NCBI RefSeq assembly: GCF_900169145.1
Contig: NZ_FXZD01000017.1
Coordinates: 1-43,196 of the forward strand
DNA: 43,196 bases
Source: Brevibacterium antiquum CNRZ 918
GTDB taxonomy: Bacteria; Actinomycetota; Actinomycetes; Actinomycetales; Brevibacteriaceae
Direction: 5' to 3'
The translations under genes and the position numbers were made by a program. This document shows, one piece after another, positions 1 through 8,483 of this stretch (positions are counted from its first letter, which is position 1; every line of letters begins with the position of its first letter). The notes under the pieces were generated by a model. The model saw only the letters and a program-made list of their open reading frames with translations. It ran no database searches and was not told the DNA's origin.

Positions 1-69
1 GGGGATCTGGTCGTACTGAACCAGGAAAGACCGGATCTCTGCCACGCTGTATCCAGTAGTGATGGTCAT
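1..69 (-). CDS. Unidentified protein, N-terminal 23 residues only
   Basis: Only the first 23 codons lie in the window. The ATG is preceded by a GAGAGGAAC-type ribosome binding site, and the gene starts 20 bases after the formyltransferase stop, so it is probably the third gene of the operon that begins with the E1-like gene. The visible peptide starts MTITTGYSVAEIRSFL. This is too short to assign a family. Its identity would say most about what the operon makes. Confidence 0.55.
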   Translation of the reverse strand, partial: MTITTGYSVAEIRSFLVQYDQIP

Positions 70-89
70 GGTTAGTGTTCCTCTCAGTG

Positions 90-647
90 TCAGACTGAGT
101 GACTCACAACCAGCCTGACAGAGAGGGAGGCACGGACTTCATCAGGCGTCTCGTCCCCGCGCAGGCTCAGCAGCTGCTGAGCGATGAGAGGCCCGTCGTC
201 GAGGCCCGCGCTCATGCGGATTGCCGAGACTCCTCCCTGGGCCTCGTGGTTCTGAGCCATCCAGTAATAAGGGGCCAGTCCTGCATAGCGTGGCAGCGGG
301 CTCGGATGGAAATTGAGGATGTCCACAGCGGGCACGTCCCTCAGCTCGCGTCCGACCTGCAGTTGGTAGTTCGCCACGATGATGTAGTCCGGAGCCAGCG
401 CGCGCATCGCCTCCACGATTTCGGAAGCATTGGGGTTCTCGGGCTGATACACGTCGACGCCGTTCTGGCGAGCCTCGGTAGCGACATCGACCTGCACGTC
501 ATCGTCGAGGTAGTAGTCGCAGAGAACGCCGGGCGCCCGTGTGACGACCGCTGCCAGGTTGCTTCGCTCGTCAGCGAGGAGACGGTGCAGAAACTCATAG
601 CCGAACAGTGAGTTGGTCTCGGTGATGAGGACGAATCGTGTGTTCAC
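90..647 (-). CDS. Short formyltransferase-family protein
   Basis: A 185-residue protein of the methionyl-tRNA/glycinamide formyltransferase fold, which moves a formyl group from 10-formyl-tetrahydrofolate to an amine. The family signature is visible as NFHPSPLPRYAG, which supplies the catalytic Asn and His, and as GLDDGPL, which supplies the catalytic Asp. Methionyl-tRNA formyltransferases are about 310 residues with a C-terminal tRNA-binding domain; this one stops right after the catalytic domain, so housekeeping Fmt is unlikely. The start chosen is a GTG that overlaps the TGA stop of the upstream E1-like gene (GTGA), indicating translational coupling. Inference: it formylates an amino-sugar or modified peptide/amino acid in the same pathway as the E1-like enzyme. 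It could also use another one-carbon donor. Confidence 0.8.
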   Translation of the reverse strand: MNTRFVLITETNSLFGYEFLHRLLADERSNLAAVVTRAPGVLCDYYLDDDVQVDVATEARQNGVDVYQPENPNASEIVEAMRALAPDYIIVANYQLQVGRELRDVPAVDILNFHPSPLPRYAGLAPYYWMAQNHEAQGGVSAIRMSAGLDDGPLIAQQLLSLRGDETPDEVRASLSVRLVVSHSV

Positions 648-1522
648 TGTGCCCACCACGCCTTCTCCACCAGCTTCGCCCGCCACGTCAGGGTGTCGAA
701 GAGGGCGTACCCAGGCTGCACGGGAAGCGGCACCCGGCCGGGCAGGTCCATGATCTCTTGGGCCAAGCGTTCGACAAGGACACCTTCGGCCAACGGGGGG
801 CAGGCTCCGAAAATCGGCATGGTCTGGTTCTTCACAAACCATTCGTCCAGGGTCTTCTCCGACGGGAAGTCCTGGTACTCGGGCATGATCCGTTCCATCA
901 GCCGCCGTGTGACCTCCGGCGTGAATTCGGCGTCCTCGGGAAGGTCATAGACCTCTTCGATCGGCATCGAGTCTTTCGTATAGGTGAAGATGATCGTCGA
1001 ATGAGCCACTGTCGGGATCTTGAACATGAACTTGCACCGATCCGAGGCGCGGAACGCTCGATGCAGGGCATACCGGTTCTTGATCTGGAAGAATTCCATC
1101 TGGTCCATGACATAGTCGCACCCGTCCATGAATTCCTCGGCCGAGTCCGGAGTGATACCTTCAGGAAACACATCGATGTTGACATCGCCTGTGAGGTCGT
1201 AAACCTGCTCAGCGACCACTTCGGCCTTGTTCCGACCAATCGTGTCGCGTCCGGCACCGTACTGCCGCTGCACGTTCGTGAGATCGAAATGGTCGGGATC
1301 GGCCAGCTTCAGATTTAGTGCTCCCATGCGCACCAAACGGGCGGCAACTGCGCCACCGATGCCTCCGGTGCCAACGACCCCGATCACAGAGTCGCGGAGT
1401 CTTTCCTGCCTGGCGCGCTGCTCCTCGGTGGTGTCGCCGAGCCAGCCGAGGTTGCGATTGACCCTCTCCCAGTAGAAGTCGTCGTCGTAGGTGCCACGGT
1501 ACTGCGGACGTCCCGTACTCAT
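644..1522 (-). CDS. ThiF/MoeB/E1-like adenylyltransferase
   Basis: A 292-residue E1-like protein with a Rossmann nucleotide-binding motif (GVVGTGGIGG, about residue 50) followed by the family's Asp-rich ATP/Mg segment ADPDHFDLTNVQRQ. Family members adenylate a C-terminal carboxylate, for example of ThiS, MoaD or a peptide such as microcin C7. The CxxC pairs that bind zinc in MoeB/ThiF are not seen, nor an obvious transfer cysteine. I found no ThiS/MoaD-like partner in the window, so the substrate is unknown. Two consecutive ATGs follow GAGGAGGA; the second (1522) has the better spacing, the first is at 1525. The gene is translationally coupled to the formyltransferase downstream and divergent from the ArsR-like regulator, with a palindrome between them. 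Confidence 0.8.
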   Translation of the reverse strand: MSTGRPQYRGTYDDDFYWERVNRNLGWLGDTTEEQRARQERLRDSVIGVVGTGGIGGAVAARLVRMGALNLKLADPDHFDLTNVQRQYGAGRDTIGRNKAEVVAEQVYDLTGDVNIDVFPEGITPDSAEEFMDGCDYVMDQMEFFQIKNRYALHRAFRASDRCKFMFKIPTVAHSTIIFTYTKDSMPIEEVYDLPEDAEFTPEVTRRLMERIMPEYQDFPSEKTLDEWFVKNQTMPIFGACPPLAEGVLVERLAQEIMDLPGRVPLPVQPGYALFDTLTWRAKLVEKAWWAQ

Positions 1523-1574
1523 CATTCCTCCTCTGAATACGACAGATGCGATGGCATTGAGTCTTGTCCAGGAA

Positions 1575-1596
1575 CTGTTCGGTGGTTGCCGAACAG
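1575..1596. promoter_or_regulatory. Perfect inverted repeat, probable ArsR-type operator
   Basis: CTGTTCGG, six bases, CCGAACAG: eight-base arms without mismatch. It lies 21 bases before the ArsR-like start codon and 50 bases before the E1-like start, so a bound dimer could control both divergent transcripts. The form (short dyad in a divergent promoter) fits ArsR-family operators; binding is inferred. Confidence 0.65.
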
Positions 1597-1617
1597 ACAG
1601 GGGCTCATACTGGAGGG

Positions 1618-2319
1618 ATGGACACGCGCACGTTTCCCGAGGCTCTTCCGGATATCTCCCGGACCGCCGCCGCGCTGGCCGACGCTTCACGCGCAGCGAT
1701 GTGCTCCGCTCTGATGGATGGGCGTGCATGGACGGTCGGCGAGCTGGCGAACTACTGTGGCCTCGCGCGTTCGACCGCCTCGGAACACGTGGACCTTCTC
1801 ACCGAGCGGGGGCTCGTCCTCGACATCCGCCAAGGCCGGCATCGTTACGTCCGCCTTGCTGGTAGCGACATCGCCCGCGTCATTGAGAGTCTTGGTATCG
1901 TTGCGCAGTCGAAGTTCGACACCGCCCACAGTCTTCGGGCCTCCTCCGCCACCGACCGCGCCCGGGCTGGACGCACGTGCTATAAGCACCTCGCGGGTCG
2001 CCTCGGTGTCGCACTCGCAGAACAGCTTCACGATAGAGACTGCCTGAACGAAATGTGGGAGCCCACCGCCGCCGGTCGTGAGCTGCTGGCCGCGTGGGGG
2101 CTTCCGCACGCGCAGTCGGTGACTGCCACTCCATGCATGGACTCAACCGAGAGACGTTTCCACCTGGCCGGACCGCTCGGAAAAGAACTGTGCTCGGTAT
2201 TCTTCGACAAGGGATGGATTGAACGTCTCGGTGCCACCCGAGCGGTGCGTTTAACCGATGCAGGCACGACAGCACTTGCGGACTCTGGTATTCGGCTGCT
2301 GACCGCTGTCGCATCCTGA
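1618..2319 (+). CDS. ArsR-like winged-helix regulator
   Basis: A 233-residue DNA-binding protein. Residues about 12-85 form an ArsR/HTH_20-type winged helix, with recognition-helix region YCGLARSTASEHVDLL and wing RQGRHRYVRL. The C-terminal part (about 110-230) is typical of longer actinobacterial ArsR-like proteins and has no recognised ligand domain. Scattered Cys and His residues are present but no clear metal motif, so the inducer is unknown. The ATG at 1618 has a GGAGGG ribosome binding site seven bases upstream. It faces away from the E1/formyltransferase operon and its promoter holds the 1575-1596 palindrome. The likely role is autoregulation and repression of that operon. Confidence 0.82.
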   Translation: MDTRTFPEALPDISRTAAALADASRAAMCSALMDGRAWTVGELANYCGLARSTASEHVDLLTERGLVLDIRQGRHRYVRLAGSDIARVIESLGIVAQSKFDTAHSLRASSATDRARAGRTCYKHLAGRLGVALAEQLHDRDCLNEMWEPTAAGRELLAAWGLPHAQSVTATPCMDSTERRFHLAGPLGKELCSVFFDKGWIERLGATRAVRLTDAGTTALADSGIRLLTAVAS

Positions 2320-2428
2320 GGCCCAGAGCATAACAACTACTATTTAGTCTCGATCGCGACGGTCCAAAGGTGTCGACTGCCTGTGGAAACCAAAGCGTCG
2401 GCGAAGCTTGTGGACCAGGACGGTGCTT

Positions 2429-3913
2429 TCAGACTTTCCCGGCCGCGCGAGCGCTGGTATCCCACAGATCCATCTCGGCGGGGTGGAGTTGGTGTTGCGT
2501 GACAAAGGATCTCGAGGCGATCTTCCACAGCCCCTGCCCAACACTCAGGGTCGGCAATAAGGACTCTTCGGTGCCGGTCAGGCCCAGGGCCTTGGCGGTG
2601 GAGCCGAGCTGGTCGGCTTCCTGCCGGTAGATCACGCGGGTCTCGGCGTTGGCCAGCAGGGAGGCCGCGATCGAACGCATCGCCGATCCTTGATCGCCGA
2701 CGGCTTCCAGGTCCGAGATCCGGTGAAAGAGCATGAGGTTGGCGATCCCGTAATGGCGGGCCAGCCGCCAGTGCGAGTCCATCCGCCGCAGCAGCGGGGG
2801 GTGGCTCATCATCCGCCACGCCTCGTCATAGACGCACCACCGCTGACCGCCGCGCGGGTCCAACAGGGCCGCCTCCATCCAGGCCGACGAGCAGGTCATG
2901 AGCACGCTCATCAGCGTGTTGTTCTCCGTCACCCGGGACAGGTCCAGGCTGATCATCGGCAGCGTAGGGTCGAACATCTCGGTCGAGGGACCGTCGAAAA
3001 GTCCCGCGAGATCCCCGACCACGAGCCGACGCAGGGCATGGCCGGCGATCCTGCCGTCTTCGGTCAAACGTCCGTCGGCATCGTCGGAAGGGTTGAGGAT
3101 GTGCTCGACGACCATCGGCAAGATCGGCGTGTCGTTCTCCCGCACCGTCGCGGCCAGGGCCGTGTCGATCGCGGTGTGCTCCAGCGGCGTCAGCGGCCGG
3201 GTCAGCACGGTCTCCGTCAGTGCTCCGATCAGGTCTCGGCGGCGGGAGGCGACCGTGGAGGACCACTCGGCATCGGTCATGCCGCTGGGCCGGTAGCCCT
3301 CATCAAGGGGATTGAGCCGACTCGGCAGCCCGTGGCCCAGCGCGATGGCGCGCCCGCCCACGGCTTGGGCGACCCGGGTGTGCTCACCCTTGGGATCACC
3401 GGGCACGTACACGCGCCGTCCGAACGGCAGACTTCTGGTGTAGAGGCTCTTGGCCAGGGCCGACTTGCCCGAGCCGACGATGCCGGCGACCACGACGTTC
3501 GGGGCGGTGATCACGCCGCGGGCGTAGAGCACCCACGGGTCATAGACAAAGCTGGCCCCCGAGTAGAGGTCCTGACCGATGAACACGCCTTCACTGCCCA
3601 GGCCCCCTTCGGCCAAGAAGGGATAGGCCGCGGCCAGGCTGGCGGTGGTGTCCTGATGCCGCGGCAACCGGAACCGGCCCGGGGTGCGCAGCGCTGCCGG
3701 CCCCGGCTCCCCGGAGGCCGGCAGGTACGCCCGGGCACGGCGTTCGGCGCGTTCGGCCTCGGCGCGTGCCTTCGCTGCGGCCATGTGCTGGCGGTTCTGC
3801 TTGGCCTGGATCGCGGTGGCCGCGGCCCGGCGAGCCTTGCGGGAGCGGCGCCGTTCAGAGGCAGGGGCGACCAGCACGGAGGTGTGCAGTCGCTCGTCGT
3901 CGTCCCGGCTCAT
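2429..3913 (-). CDS. VirB4/TraC-type conjugation ATPase
   Basis: A 494-residue ATPase that should energise assembly and substrate transport of a type IV secretion channel at the inner face of the membrane. The Walker A motif GIVGSGKS is at residues 144-151, and the Walker B-like segment VYDEAW at 361-366 is the usual VirB4 form. The first 65 residues are very Arg/Ala rich and probably helical. It lacks the N-terminal VirB4 domain; in this actinobacterial arrangement that role is probably taken by the SCO6880-type protein two genes upstream. The start ATG overlaps the stop of the preceding gene (ATGA). It is the last transfer gene before an unrelated convergent regulator, so a coupling protein, usual near here, is absent from the window. 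Confidence 0.87.
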   Translation of the reverse strand: MSRDDDERLHTSVLVAPASERRRSRKARRAAATAIQAKQNRQHMAAAKARAEAERAERRARAYLPASGEPGPAALRTPGRFRLPRHQDTTASLAAAYPFLAEGGLGSEGVFIGQDLYSGASFVYDPWVLYARGVITAPNVVVAGIVGSGKSALAKSLYTRSLPFGRRVYVPGDPKGEHTRVAQAVGGRAIALGHGLPSRLNPLDEGYRPSGMTDAEWSSTVASRRRDLIGALTETVLTRPLTPLEHTAIDTALAATVRENDTPILPMVVEHILNPSDDADGRLTEDGRIAGHALRRLVVGDLAGLFDGPSTEMFDPTLPMISLDLSRVTENNTLMSVLMTCSSAWMEAALLDPRGGQRWCVYDEAWRMMSHPPLLRRMDSHWRLARHYGIANLMLFHRISDLEAVGDQGSAMRSIAASLLANAETRVIYRQEADQLGSTAKALGLTGTEESLLPTLSVGQGLWKIASRSFVTQHQLHPAEMDLWDTSARAAGKV

Positions 3914-4764
3914 CGTCCCAGCCCTCGGCTGTCCTTGACCGCGGCGACACCGGGGTGTTCGAACCATGAGCTGTCCCGGCGCGACGACTGCGTCGCCCCA
4001 GAAGACGGTGGAGCAGGGCTCTGCCCGGCAGGTGCCTGGCGCGGGGCCGGCTTGATCACCGGGCGCGGGAAGCCCGGCACATGACTGTGGTCCGGCACTG
4101 CGGGGGCGGCGGGTGTGTCGAGGGCGTCGTCCGGGTCCGGGGTGAAGGTCCGGTAGAGGCCGACGTGGCCGAGGTCGCGGTTGTAGACCATCATGTAGCC
4201 CTCACCGGAGGCGGTGTGGTCCAAGGCCCGTATCGGCGGGGTGGTGTAGACGTAGCCGTTGGTCAGAGCGGCGTCGGTGGTCTCGGCACCGGCGTCGAAG
4301 GCCTGCAGGTGATCGATCGCGGCGTCTTCGCCTTCGTCGTCGATGATCTCGATGACCTCATCGGCGTCCTGGCCTTGGAGGAAGACGACGTTTAGCCACT
4401 GCGGGTCCGGTTCCGGGGACGGCTGCCAGGCGATGAGGTGGGCGTGGGTGCCGGCCCGGTCCAGGCGAGCTTCGACGTCATCGATGAGGGTGACAGCCTC
4501 ATCGAGCGCGTCGGCGGCGGCGAAGGCATGGGCCTCACCGGTCTTGAAGTCCCCGGCATCGGTGCTGGCCCGGTCGATGTAGTACACGTGCGTCTGCGCC
4601 AGGACCTCGAGGGTTTCGCGCAGGCGCCGGGTGGTGGCCAGCAGGTCCCCAACGATGCCGGGCATCGTCTCGGGACGGGAGATGGCGTGGATGGCGTGGG
4701 CCAGACCGCGTGTGGCCTCGGCGGTCTCGGCGGCATCACGGGCGGGATCGGAGTAGGTCGGCAT
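3910..4764 (-). CDS. Conserved transfer-module protein of unknown function
   Basis: A soluble protein of 284 residues that I do not recognise. Residues about 1-115 are Ala-rich and probably helical. Residues 120-205 are very acidic and mixed alpha/beta. The last 75 residues are rich in Pro/Ala/Ser/Gln and look disordered. There is no signal peptide or membrane segment. The ATG has an AGGAGAG site eight bases upstream. It overlaps the VirB4-type ATPase gene by four bases (ATGA) and follows the SCO6880-type gene after about 80 bases. Its place between the two VirB4-related genes suggests an accessory cytoplasmic component of the channel or a DNA-processing partner; this is inference from context only. 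Confidence 0.75.
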   Translation of the reverse strand: MPTYSDPARDAAETAEATRGLAHAIHAISRPETMPGIVGDLLATTRRLRETLEVLAQTHVYYIDRASTDAGDFKTGEAHAFAAADALDEAVTLIDDVEARLDRAGTHAHLIAWQPSPEPDPQWLNVVFLQGQDADEVIEIIDDEGEDAAIDHLQAFDAGAETTDAALTNGYVYTTPPIRALDHTASGEGYMMVYNRDLGHVGLYRTFTPDPDDALDTPAAPAVPDHSHVPGFPRPVIKPAPRQAPAGQSPAPPSSGATQSSRRDSSWFEHPGVAAVKDSRGLGR

Positions 4765-4843
4765 GATCAGCTCTCCTGAGTCGAAGGTGGACGCTCCGGC
4801 TGCAGGGCGGGAGCGGAGATAGCACGGAGGTGCACGCGAAGGG

Positions 4844-6310
4844 TCAGACCCGACGGCACAGGGGCAGGGCCGCGGCGGTGAAGGCGCGGGCCTGTTGTCC
4901 GACCAGGCGGCGGGTCTCACAGGAGGCCTGGATCGCAGCTTGTTCGAGTGCGGCCAGGTCTCGGTCGAGGTCATCGAGGGTTTCGGCCGAGACGGAGATC
5001 AGGCCCGTGTAGCGCACGACGCCGTGGCCGGCGGTCAGATCGGCCTCTTGCTGGAGCACGTCCTGGAATTCGGCGCTGTGCCCGGCGTCTTCGATCTGCC
5101 CGATCCGGGCGCGCTGGGTCCGGTCGGAGATGTACTCGACCTTCTTCTTGCGGATATCTCTCGCGGCCTGATCGGTGCGCAGCGGGGTGCAGATCAACGA
5201 GAACGCCCGCTGGATACCGGTCGAGAGCAGCACAGGTGAGAGGAACCCGGGGTGGACCATCGCCCGGGGCCACTCGCTGATCCACAGCACCGCGTGGAAC
5301 GCGGAGTCGGTGCGCAGGTGCCCCCACCGTTCAGTCACAGCGACCGGGCCGGCGGTGGCCAGGTCCTGGCCGATCTCGCCGTGGCGTTCCAGGGTCGCAG
5401 CGATGGCCGGGTCGTAGGCCGAGCGCAGGATCACCGCGATCTGGCCGGTGCTCAGCCAGTCGGTGAAGGACAGGTCGGCTGCCCGTAGCGCTGAGGCGAG
5501 GGTGGACATGTCCTGGCGGAGGATGTTCGCCGCCCCGCGCAGGCCGCCGCCGGCGGTGCGGATCTGGCGGGCGGCGTGCTTCATGTCCAGGCTCAGACTC
5601 AGCGTGGTCGCATGCCTCTCCCCGGCAGGGCCTGCCCGGTCGATGAGCTCGGCGTAGGTCGTCGCCGCCCACGAGCCGTCGTCGCTGCCGTGGGCGGACC
5701 ACCATTCGGCCAGGCCCTGCCCGGAGTCGGGCAGGGTGCGCTCCAAGACTTGGAGCTGACTGATCCGGCCCGAGCGGCAGATCGTGGCCAGCACACGACC
5801 CCAGGATTCGACGCGGCGGTTCTGCTCGACCGGGTCCAGTAACACGAACGCCGGATGAGAGAGTTCGATCATCACCGTCAGCGTCGCGGCCGTGGGGTCG
5901 TGGATCATGCCGGCCCCGGTCTCGGGATCGGAATACTCCCGCAGTCGGGCGGCATCACCGGGCAGGGCAAGGGTGCCTGCCGGGCGGGGCATGACGATCC
6001 GGCGCCGGTAGATCAGCTGGCCCATGCTGGCCCGCCACACCCACCAGCCGGCGATCGGCACCCACTCCACCGCGGGGCGACCGCTGATGGGGATCCAGGT
6101 CATCGCCGCACCGAGGATCCAGATCGGTGATGTGAGCAGGAACAGCGCCCCGCCGCCGCCGTAGAAGGAGCCGACCAGGCTCACCCCGGCGATGCCGAGG
6201 GTGACCAGCTGGGAGGCCGAGAGCCCGAGCAGGATGCCCCGACGGGTCAGGCGGCTGAACTTCGCCGGGACCAGGGCGGTCCCGGACTCCGTGGAGGTTT
6301 CCGTGGACAT
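4844..6310 (-). CDS. SCO6880-family conjugation protein (VirB3/VirB4 N-domain type)
   Basis: A 488-residue protein of the SCO6880 family found beside VirB4-like ATPases in actinobacterial conjugative elements. The N-terminus has two hydrophobic helices (about residues 28-50 and 55-75), like the PrgI/VirB3 component. The long soluble remainder, with a conserved segment around SHPAFVLLDPVEQNRRVESW, resembles the non-ATPase part of VirB4 and carries no Walker motif. It should sit in the inner membrane and work with the ATPase encoded at 2429-3913. The ATG has AAGGAG nine bases upstream, and the gene begins six bases after the TrbL-like stop, so both lie on one transcript. Confidence 0.83.
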   Translation of the reverse strand: MSTETSTESGTALVPAKFSRLTRRGILLGLSASQLVTLGIAGVSLVGSFYGGGGALFLLTSPIWILGAAMTWIPISGRPAVEWVPIAGWWVWRASMGQLIYRRRIVMPRPAGTLALPGDAARLREYSDPETGAGMIHDPTAATLTVMIELSHPAFVLLDPVEQNRRVESWGRVLATICRSGRISQLQVLERTLPDSGQGLAEWWSAHGSDDGSWAATTYAELIDRAGPAGERHATTLSLSLDMKHAARQIRTAGGGLRGAANILRQDMSTLASALRAADLSFTDWLSTGQIAVILRSAYDPAIAATLERHGEIGQDLATAGPVAVTERWGHLRTDSAFHAVLWISEWPRAMVHPGFLSPVLLSTGIQRAFSLICTPLRTDQAARDIRKKKVEYISDRTQRARIGQIEDAGHSAEFQDVLQQEADLTAGHGVVRYTGLISVSAETLDDLDRDLAALEQAAIQASCETRRLVGQQARAFTAAALPLCRRV

Positions 6311-6316
6311 GAGGGA

Positions 6317-7807
6317 CTACTCCTTCCCACTCGTCGGGCCTGAGGGCTTCGGACCCTGCCGATTCGGGCCCTGCTTGGGCGCGGACGGTTTCGGTGAGGA
6401 CGTGTCCGGCGGCGACTTCGGCACCGGCGAGGACGCCGGGGCGGCGTTCGGGGCCGGGGTATCGACCGGGGCCGGTGTCGAGGTCGTGGTGTCCTGGGAG
6501 GGCTTCTCGGCGCCCTCGGTTGCCGTCTCTGCCTGTCCGGCCAGGGCTTGGCCTGCTTCGGGGCCGGCGGTGGCGGCCTTCTTCGCGACCGCGGCACCAG
6601 CCACGACCGCTGCGGCCGGCCCGGCCGCAGCTGCGCCGGCCCCGGCACCCGCGCCCGCTCCAGCGCCCGCGCTGCCGGCTCCAGCACTTCCGGCCGAACC
6701 AGCACCCGCCGACCCCGCACTTGCACTGGAGGCACCGGAGCCACCGGTGCCACCGCCGGGACCAAGAGTGGCGGCCTGGCTCGAGCTGTTGCCGGACTTC
6801 TTCCCCCCGCCTCCGCCGTCGCCGCCTTTGTCGGACTTTCCGTCGAGGACCTTGTTCGGGCTGTTGCCCTGCGGCTTGCCCGGTGTCGGCATCGGCCGGT
6901 TCAGTGCCGATTTCGCTTCCTGCTCGGAGCCCATCGAGTTGTAGAGGTCGAAGCCGATGAAAGACAGGAATCTGTAGGTGAGATAGGGCGCGAACCCGGC
7001 GAGCGCCATGAGCACGATTCCGGCGAGAGGATCGGCGACCGAGGCCAGATCCGCCTCGATCGGTGCTGAGACCTGGGTGACGGCCACGAGCAGGATGATG
7101 ACCAGGACGAGCTTGCTGAAGATCAACGCGAGGACGAACATCGACCATTTGCCGATCCAGCCGCGACTGGCATCCCAGGAGGCCCCGGCGAACGCGAACG
7201 GGGCCAGGACCACGGCGACCAGCAGCAGTGCTTTGCGGATGAGCAGGCTCAGCCACACGATCGCGGCCGCGGAGATCGCGAGGCCGCCGAGGAAGATCGA
7301 GATGATCGCGCCGACTCCCGGCGCGGTGATGTTCAGGGTGGCCAGCGCGGCGACCAGGCCGGTGATCTTCGCGCCCATCGACTCGGTGGTCTCGCCGGCG
7401 GCTTGGATGATGCCGATGCACAGCTGATCGACGATCTCGAGCAGTAGGGCGGTCAGGGTGAGCACGACGAAGGATCCGAGTACGCTCTTGGCCAGTCCGA
7501 AGGCTGCGCGGGAGAGCGCGCCGGGTTCTCGGCGGATCATCCCGGTGATCAGTTGCAGGCAGAAGAAGATCAGCATCACGAAGATCGCGATGCCGAAGAT
7601 CAAGTTGAAGACCTCGACGTATTCGCCGCTGGTGACATCGACCAGGGTCGTGGTGTCGAAGATCTTCCAGACGGACTCGAACATCCATTCCGCGGCCGCG
7701 CCCATGCCCGCGGCCAGCCACTCGAATGGTGCTGATACGAGGCTGGCCGCGGCTTCCCCTGCGGTGTCGCAGACCGAGGAGAGGACAGGTACGTCGCAGA
7801 AGCCCAT
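6317..7807 (-). CDS. TrbL/VirB6-like conjugation membrane protein
   Basis: A 496-residue polytopic membrane protein. The first 300 residues contain about six hydrophobic helices, beginning after an extracellular-type N-terminus that includes Cys residues (CDVPVLSSVCD), and fit the TrbL/VirB6 channel component. Residues about 300-496 are low complexity: a Gly/Lys stretch, then Ala-Gly-Ser repeats, then Pro/Ser/Thr-rich sequence, probably disordered. Such long tails are common in actinobacterial TrbL-like proteins. It starts one base after the upstream DUF6112 gene and is followed within six bases by the SCO6880-type gene, so it belongs to the core channel operon. Confidence 0.82.
   Translation of the reverse strand: MGFCDVPVLSSVCDTAGEAAASLVSAPFEWLAAGMGAAAEWMFESVWKIFDTTTLVDVTSGEYVEVFNLIFGIAIFVMLIFFCLQLITGMIRREPGALSRAAFGLAKSVLGSFVVLTLTALLLEIVDQLCIGIIQAAGETTESMGAKITGLVAALATLNITAPGVGAIISIFLGGLAISAAAIVWLSLLIRKALLLVAVVLAPFAFAGASWDASRGWIGKWSMFVLALIFSKLVLVIILLVAVTQVSAPIEADLASVADPLAGIVLMALAGFAPYLTYRFLSFIGFDLYNSMGSEQEAKSALNRPMPTPGKPQGNSPNKVLDGKSDKGGDGGGGGKKSGNSSSQAATLGPGGGTGGSGASSASAGSAGAGSAGSAGAGSAGAGAGAGAGAGAAAAGPAAAVVAGAAVAKKAATAGPEAGQALAGQAETATEGAEKPSQDTTTSTPAPVDTPAPNAAPASSPVPKSPPDTSSPKPSAPKQGPNRQGPKPSGPTSGKE
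6590..6745 (-). repeat. Ala/Gly/Ser low-complexity coding repeat
   Basis: Within the TrbL-like gene, short degenerate units encode alternating Ala-Gly, Ser-Ala-Gly and poly-Ala. Such DNA is prone to slippage, so tail length may differ among relatives. Confidence 0.7.
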
Positions 7808-7808
7808 C

Positions 7809-8078
7809 TCAGATGCCCTGCCCGACGTCCCAGAAGAAGTTCACCAGGGTGACTGCGGCCCCCGACAGGACGGCTGCGGCACAGCTGATGAGGACACCGA
7901 TTTTGCCCCTGCCCGCGAGGTTCGGGTTGCTCGAGTTGGAGCCGTACGCCCAGACAATCGCGGAGATAATCAGGGCGAGCACGGACAGGATCAGCGCCAC
8001 GGTCATCACGGCGCCGACGATCTCGCGCAGCTGTTCGATGCCGGGGAGTCCGGAGTCATTGGGGTCAATGTTGATCAC
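7809..8078 (-). CDS. DUF6112-type small membrane protein, pilin-like (copy 1)
   Basis: An 89-residue protein with two hydrophobic helices (about residues 20-45 and 60-80) joined by a short basic loop (GRGKIG). This is the topology of VirB2-type pilins and matches the DUF6112 family found in actinobacterial conjugation operons. A GTG start is chosen because AAGGAG stands nine bases before it; an upstream GTG at 8132 lacks such a site. It is clearly a paralogue of the next gene upstream (8211-8477): both share the pattern AxGRIGVL or GRGKIGVL and the same helix spacing. It is followed after one base by the TrbL-like gene. The pilin role is inference. Confidence 0.78.
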   Translation of the reverse strand: MINIDPNDSGLPGIEQLREIVGAVMTVALILSVLALIISAIVWAYGSNSSNPNLAGRGKIGVLISCAAAVLSGAAVTLVNFFWDVGQGI

Positions 8079-8154
8079 GACAGACGCTCCTTCATGCAGA
8101 GTCGTTGGGTGCTTGTCTGCGGCAAGGTGCACGGGCGTTGTCGTGGCATGAAGA

Positions 8155-8183
8155 AGCGCCCATCCGGTATCTGGATGGGCGCT
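8155..8183 (-). terminator. Hairpin between the twin DUF6112 genes
   Basis: Perfect 11-base arms (AGCGCCCATCC and its complement) around a 7-base loop. It lies between the stop of DUF6112 copy 2 and the start of copy 1, in the direction of transcription. No strong U-run follows, so partial termination or mRNA 3'-end protection is as likely as full termination. Confidence 0.65.
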
Positions 8184-8210
8184 CGGGTCGTTCGTGGAGT
8201 GGGGCGGGGA

Positions 8211-8477
8211 TCAGAGCTGTTCGCCGAGGTTGACCAGCCAGTTCAGCCATCCGGTGGCCGCTCCAGCGAGGATCGCGCCGCCGAGGGAGACGAGCACGCC
8301 GATGCGGCCTTTGGCGGCGAGGCTGTAGTTGCCGGTGCTCGCAGCGATCGCCCAGATGATCGCGGAGACGAGGACCATGAGCACGGCGATGATCAGCGCG
8401 GCCATGAGCAAGGCACCGGCGACCTCCATGAGATCACCGATGCCGCTCATGCCCTCGAAATCGGGAAAAACATCCAT
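8211..8477 (-). CDS. DUF6112-type small membrane protein, pilin-like (copy 2)
   Basis: An 88-residue paralogue of the 7809-8078 protein. It has a short acidic N-terminus, two long hydrophobic helices (about residues 20-45 and 57-80) and a small loop with the shared KGRIGVLVSLGGA motif. It is small, hydrophobic and encoded next to a VirB6-like gene, as VirB2-type pilins are. Its leader on the minus strand reads GTGCACCTGGGGGCATG, nearly identical to that of the VirB8-like gene at 15445. A strong hairpin follows it, which would allow this gene to be expressed more than the rest of the operon, as expected for a major structural subunit. The pilin assignment is inference. Confidence 0.78.
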   Translation of the reverse strand: MDVFPDFEGMSGIGDLMEVAGALLMAALIIAVLMVLVSAIIWAIAASTGNYSLAAKGRIGVLVSLGGAILAGAATGWLNWLVNLGEQL

Positions 8478-8483
8478 GCCCCC

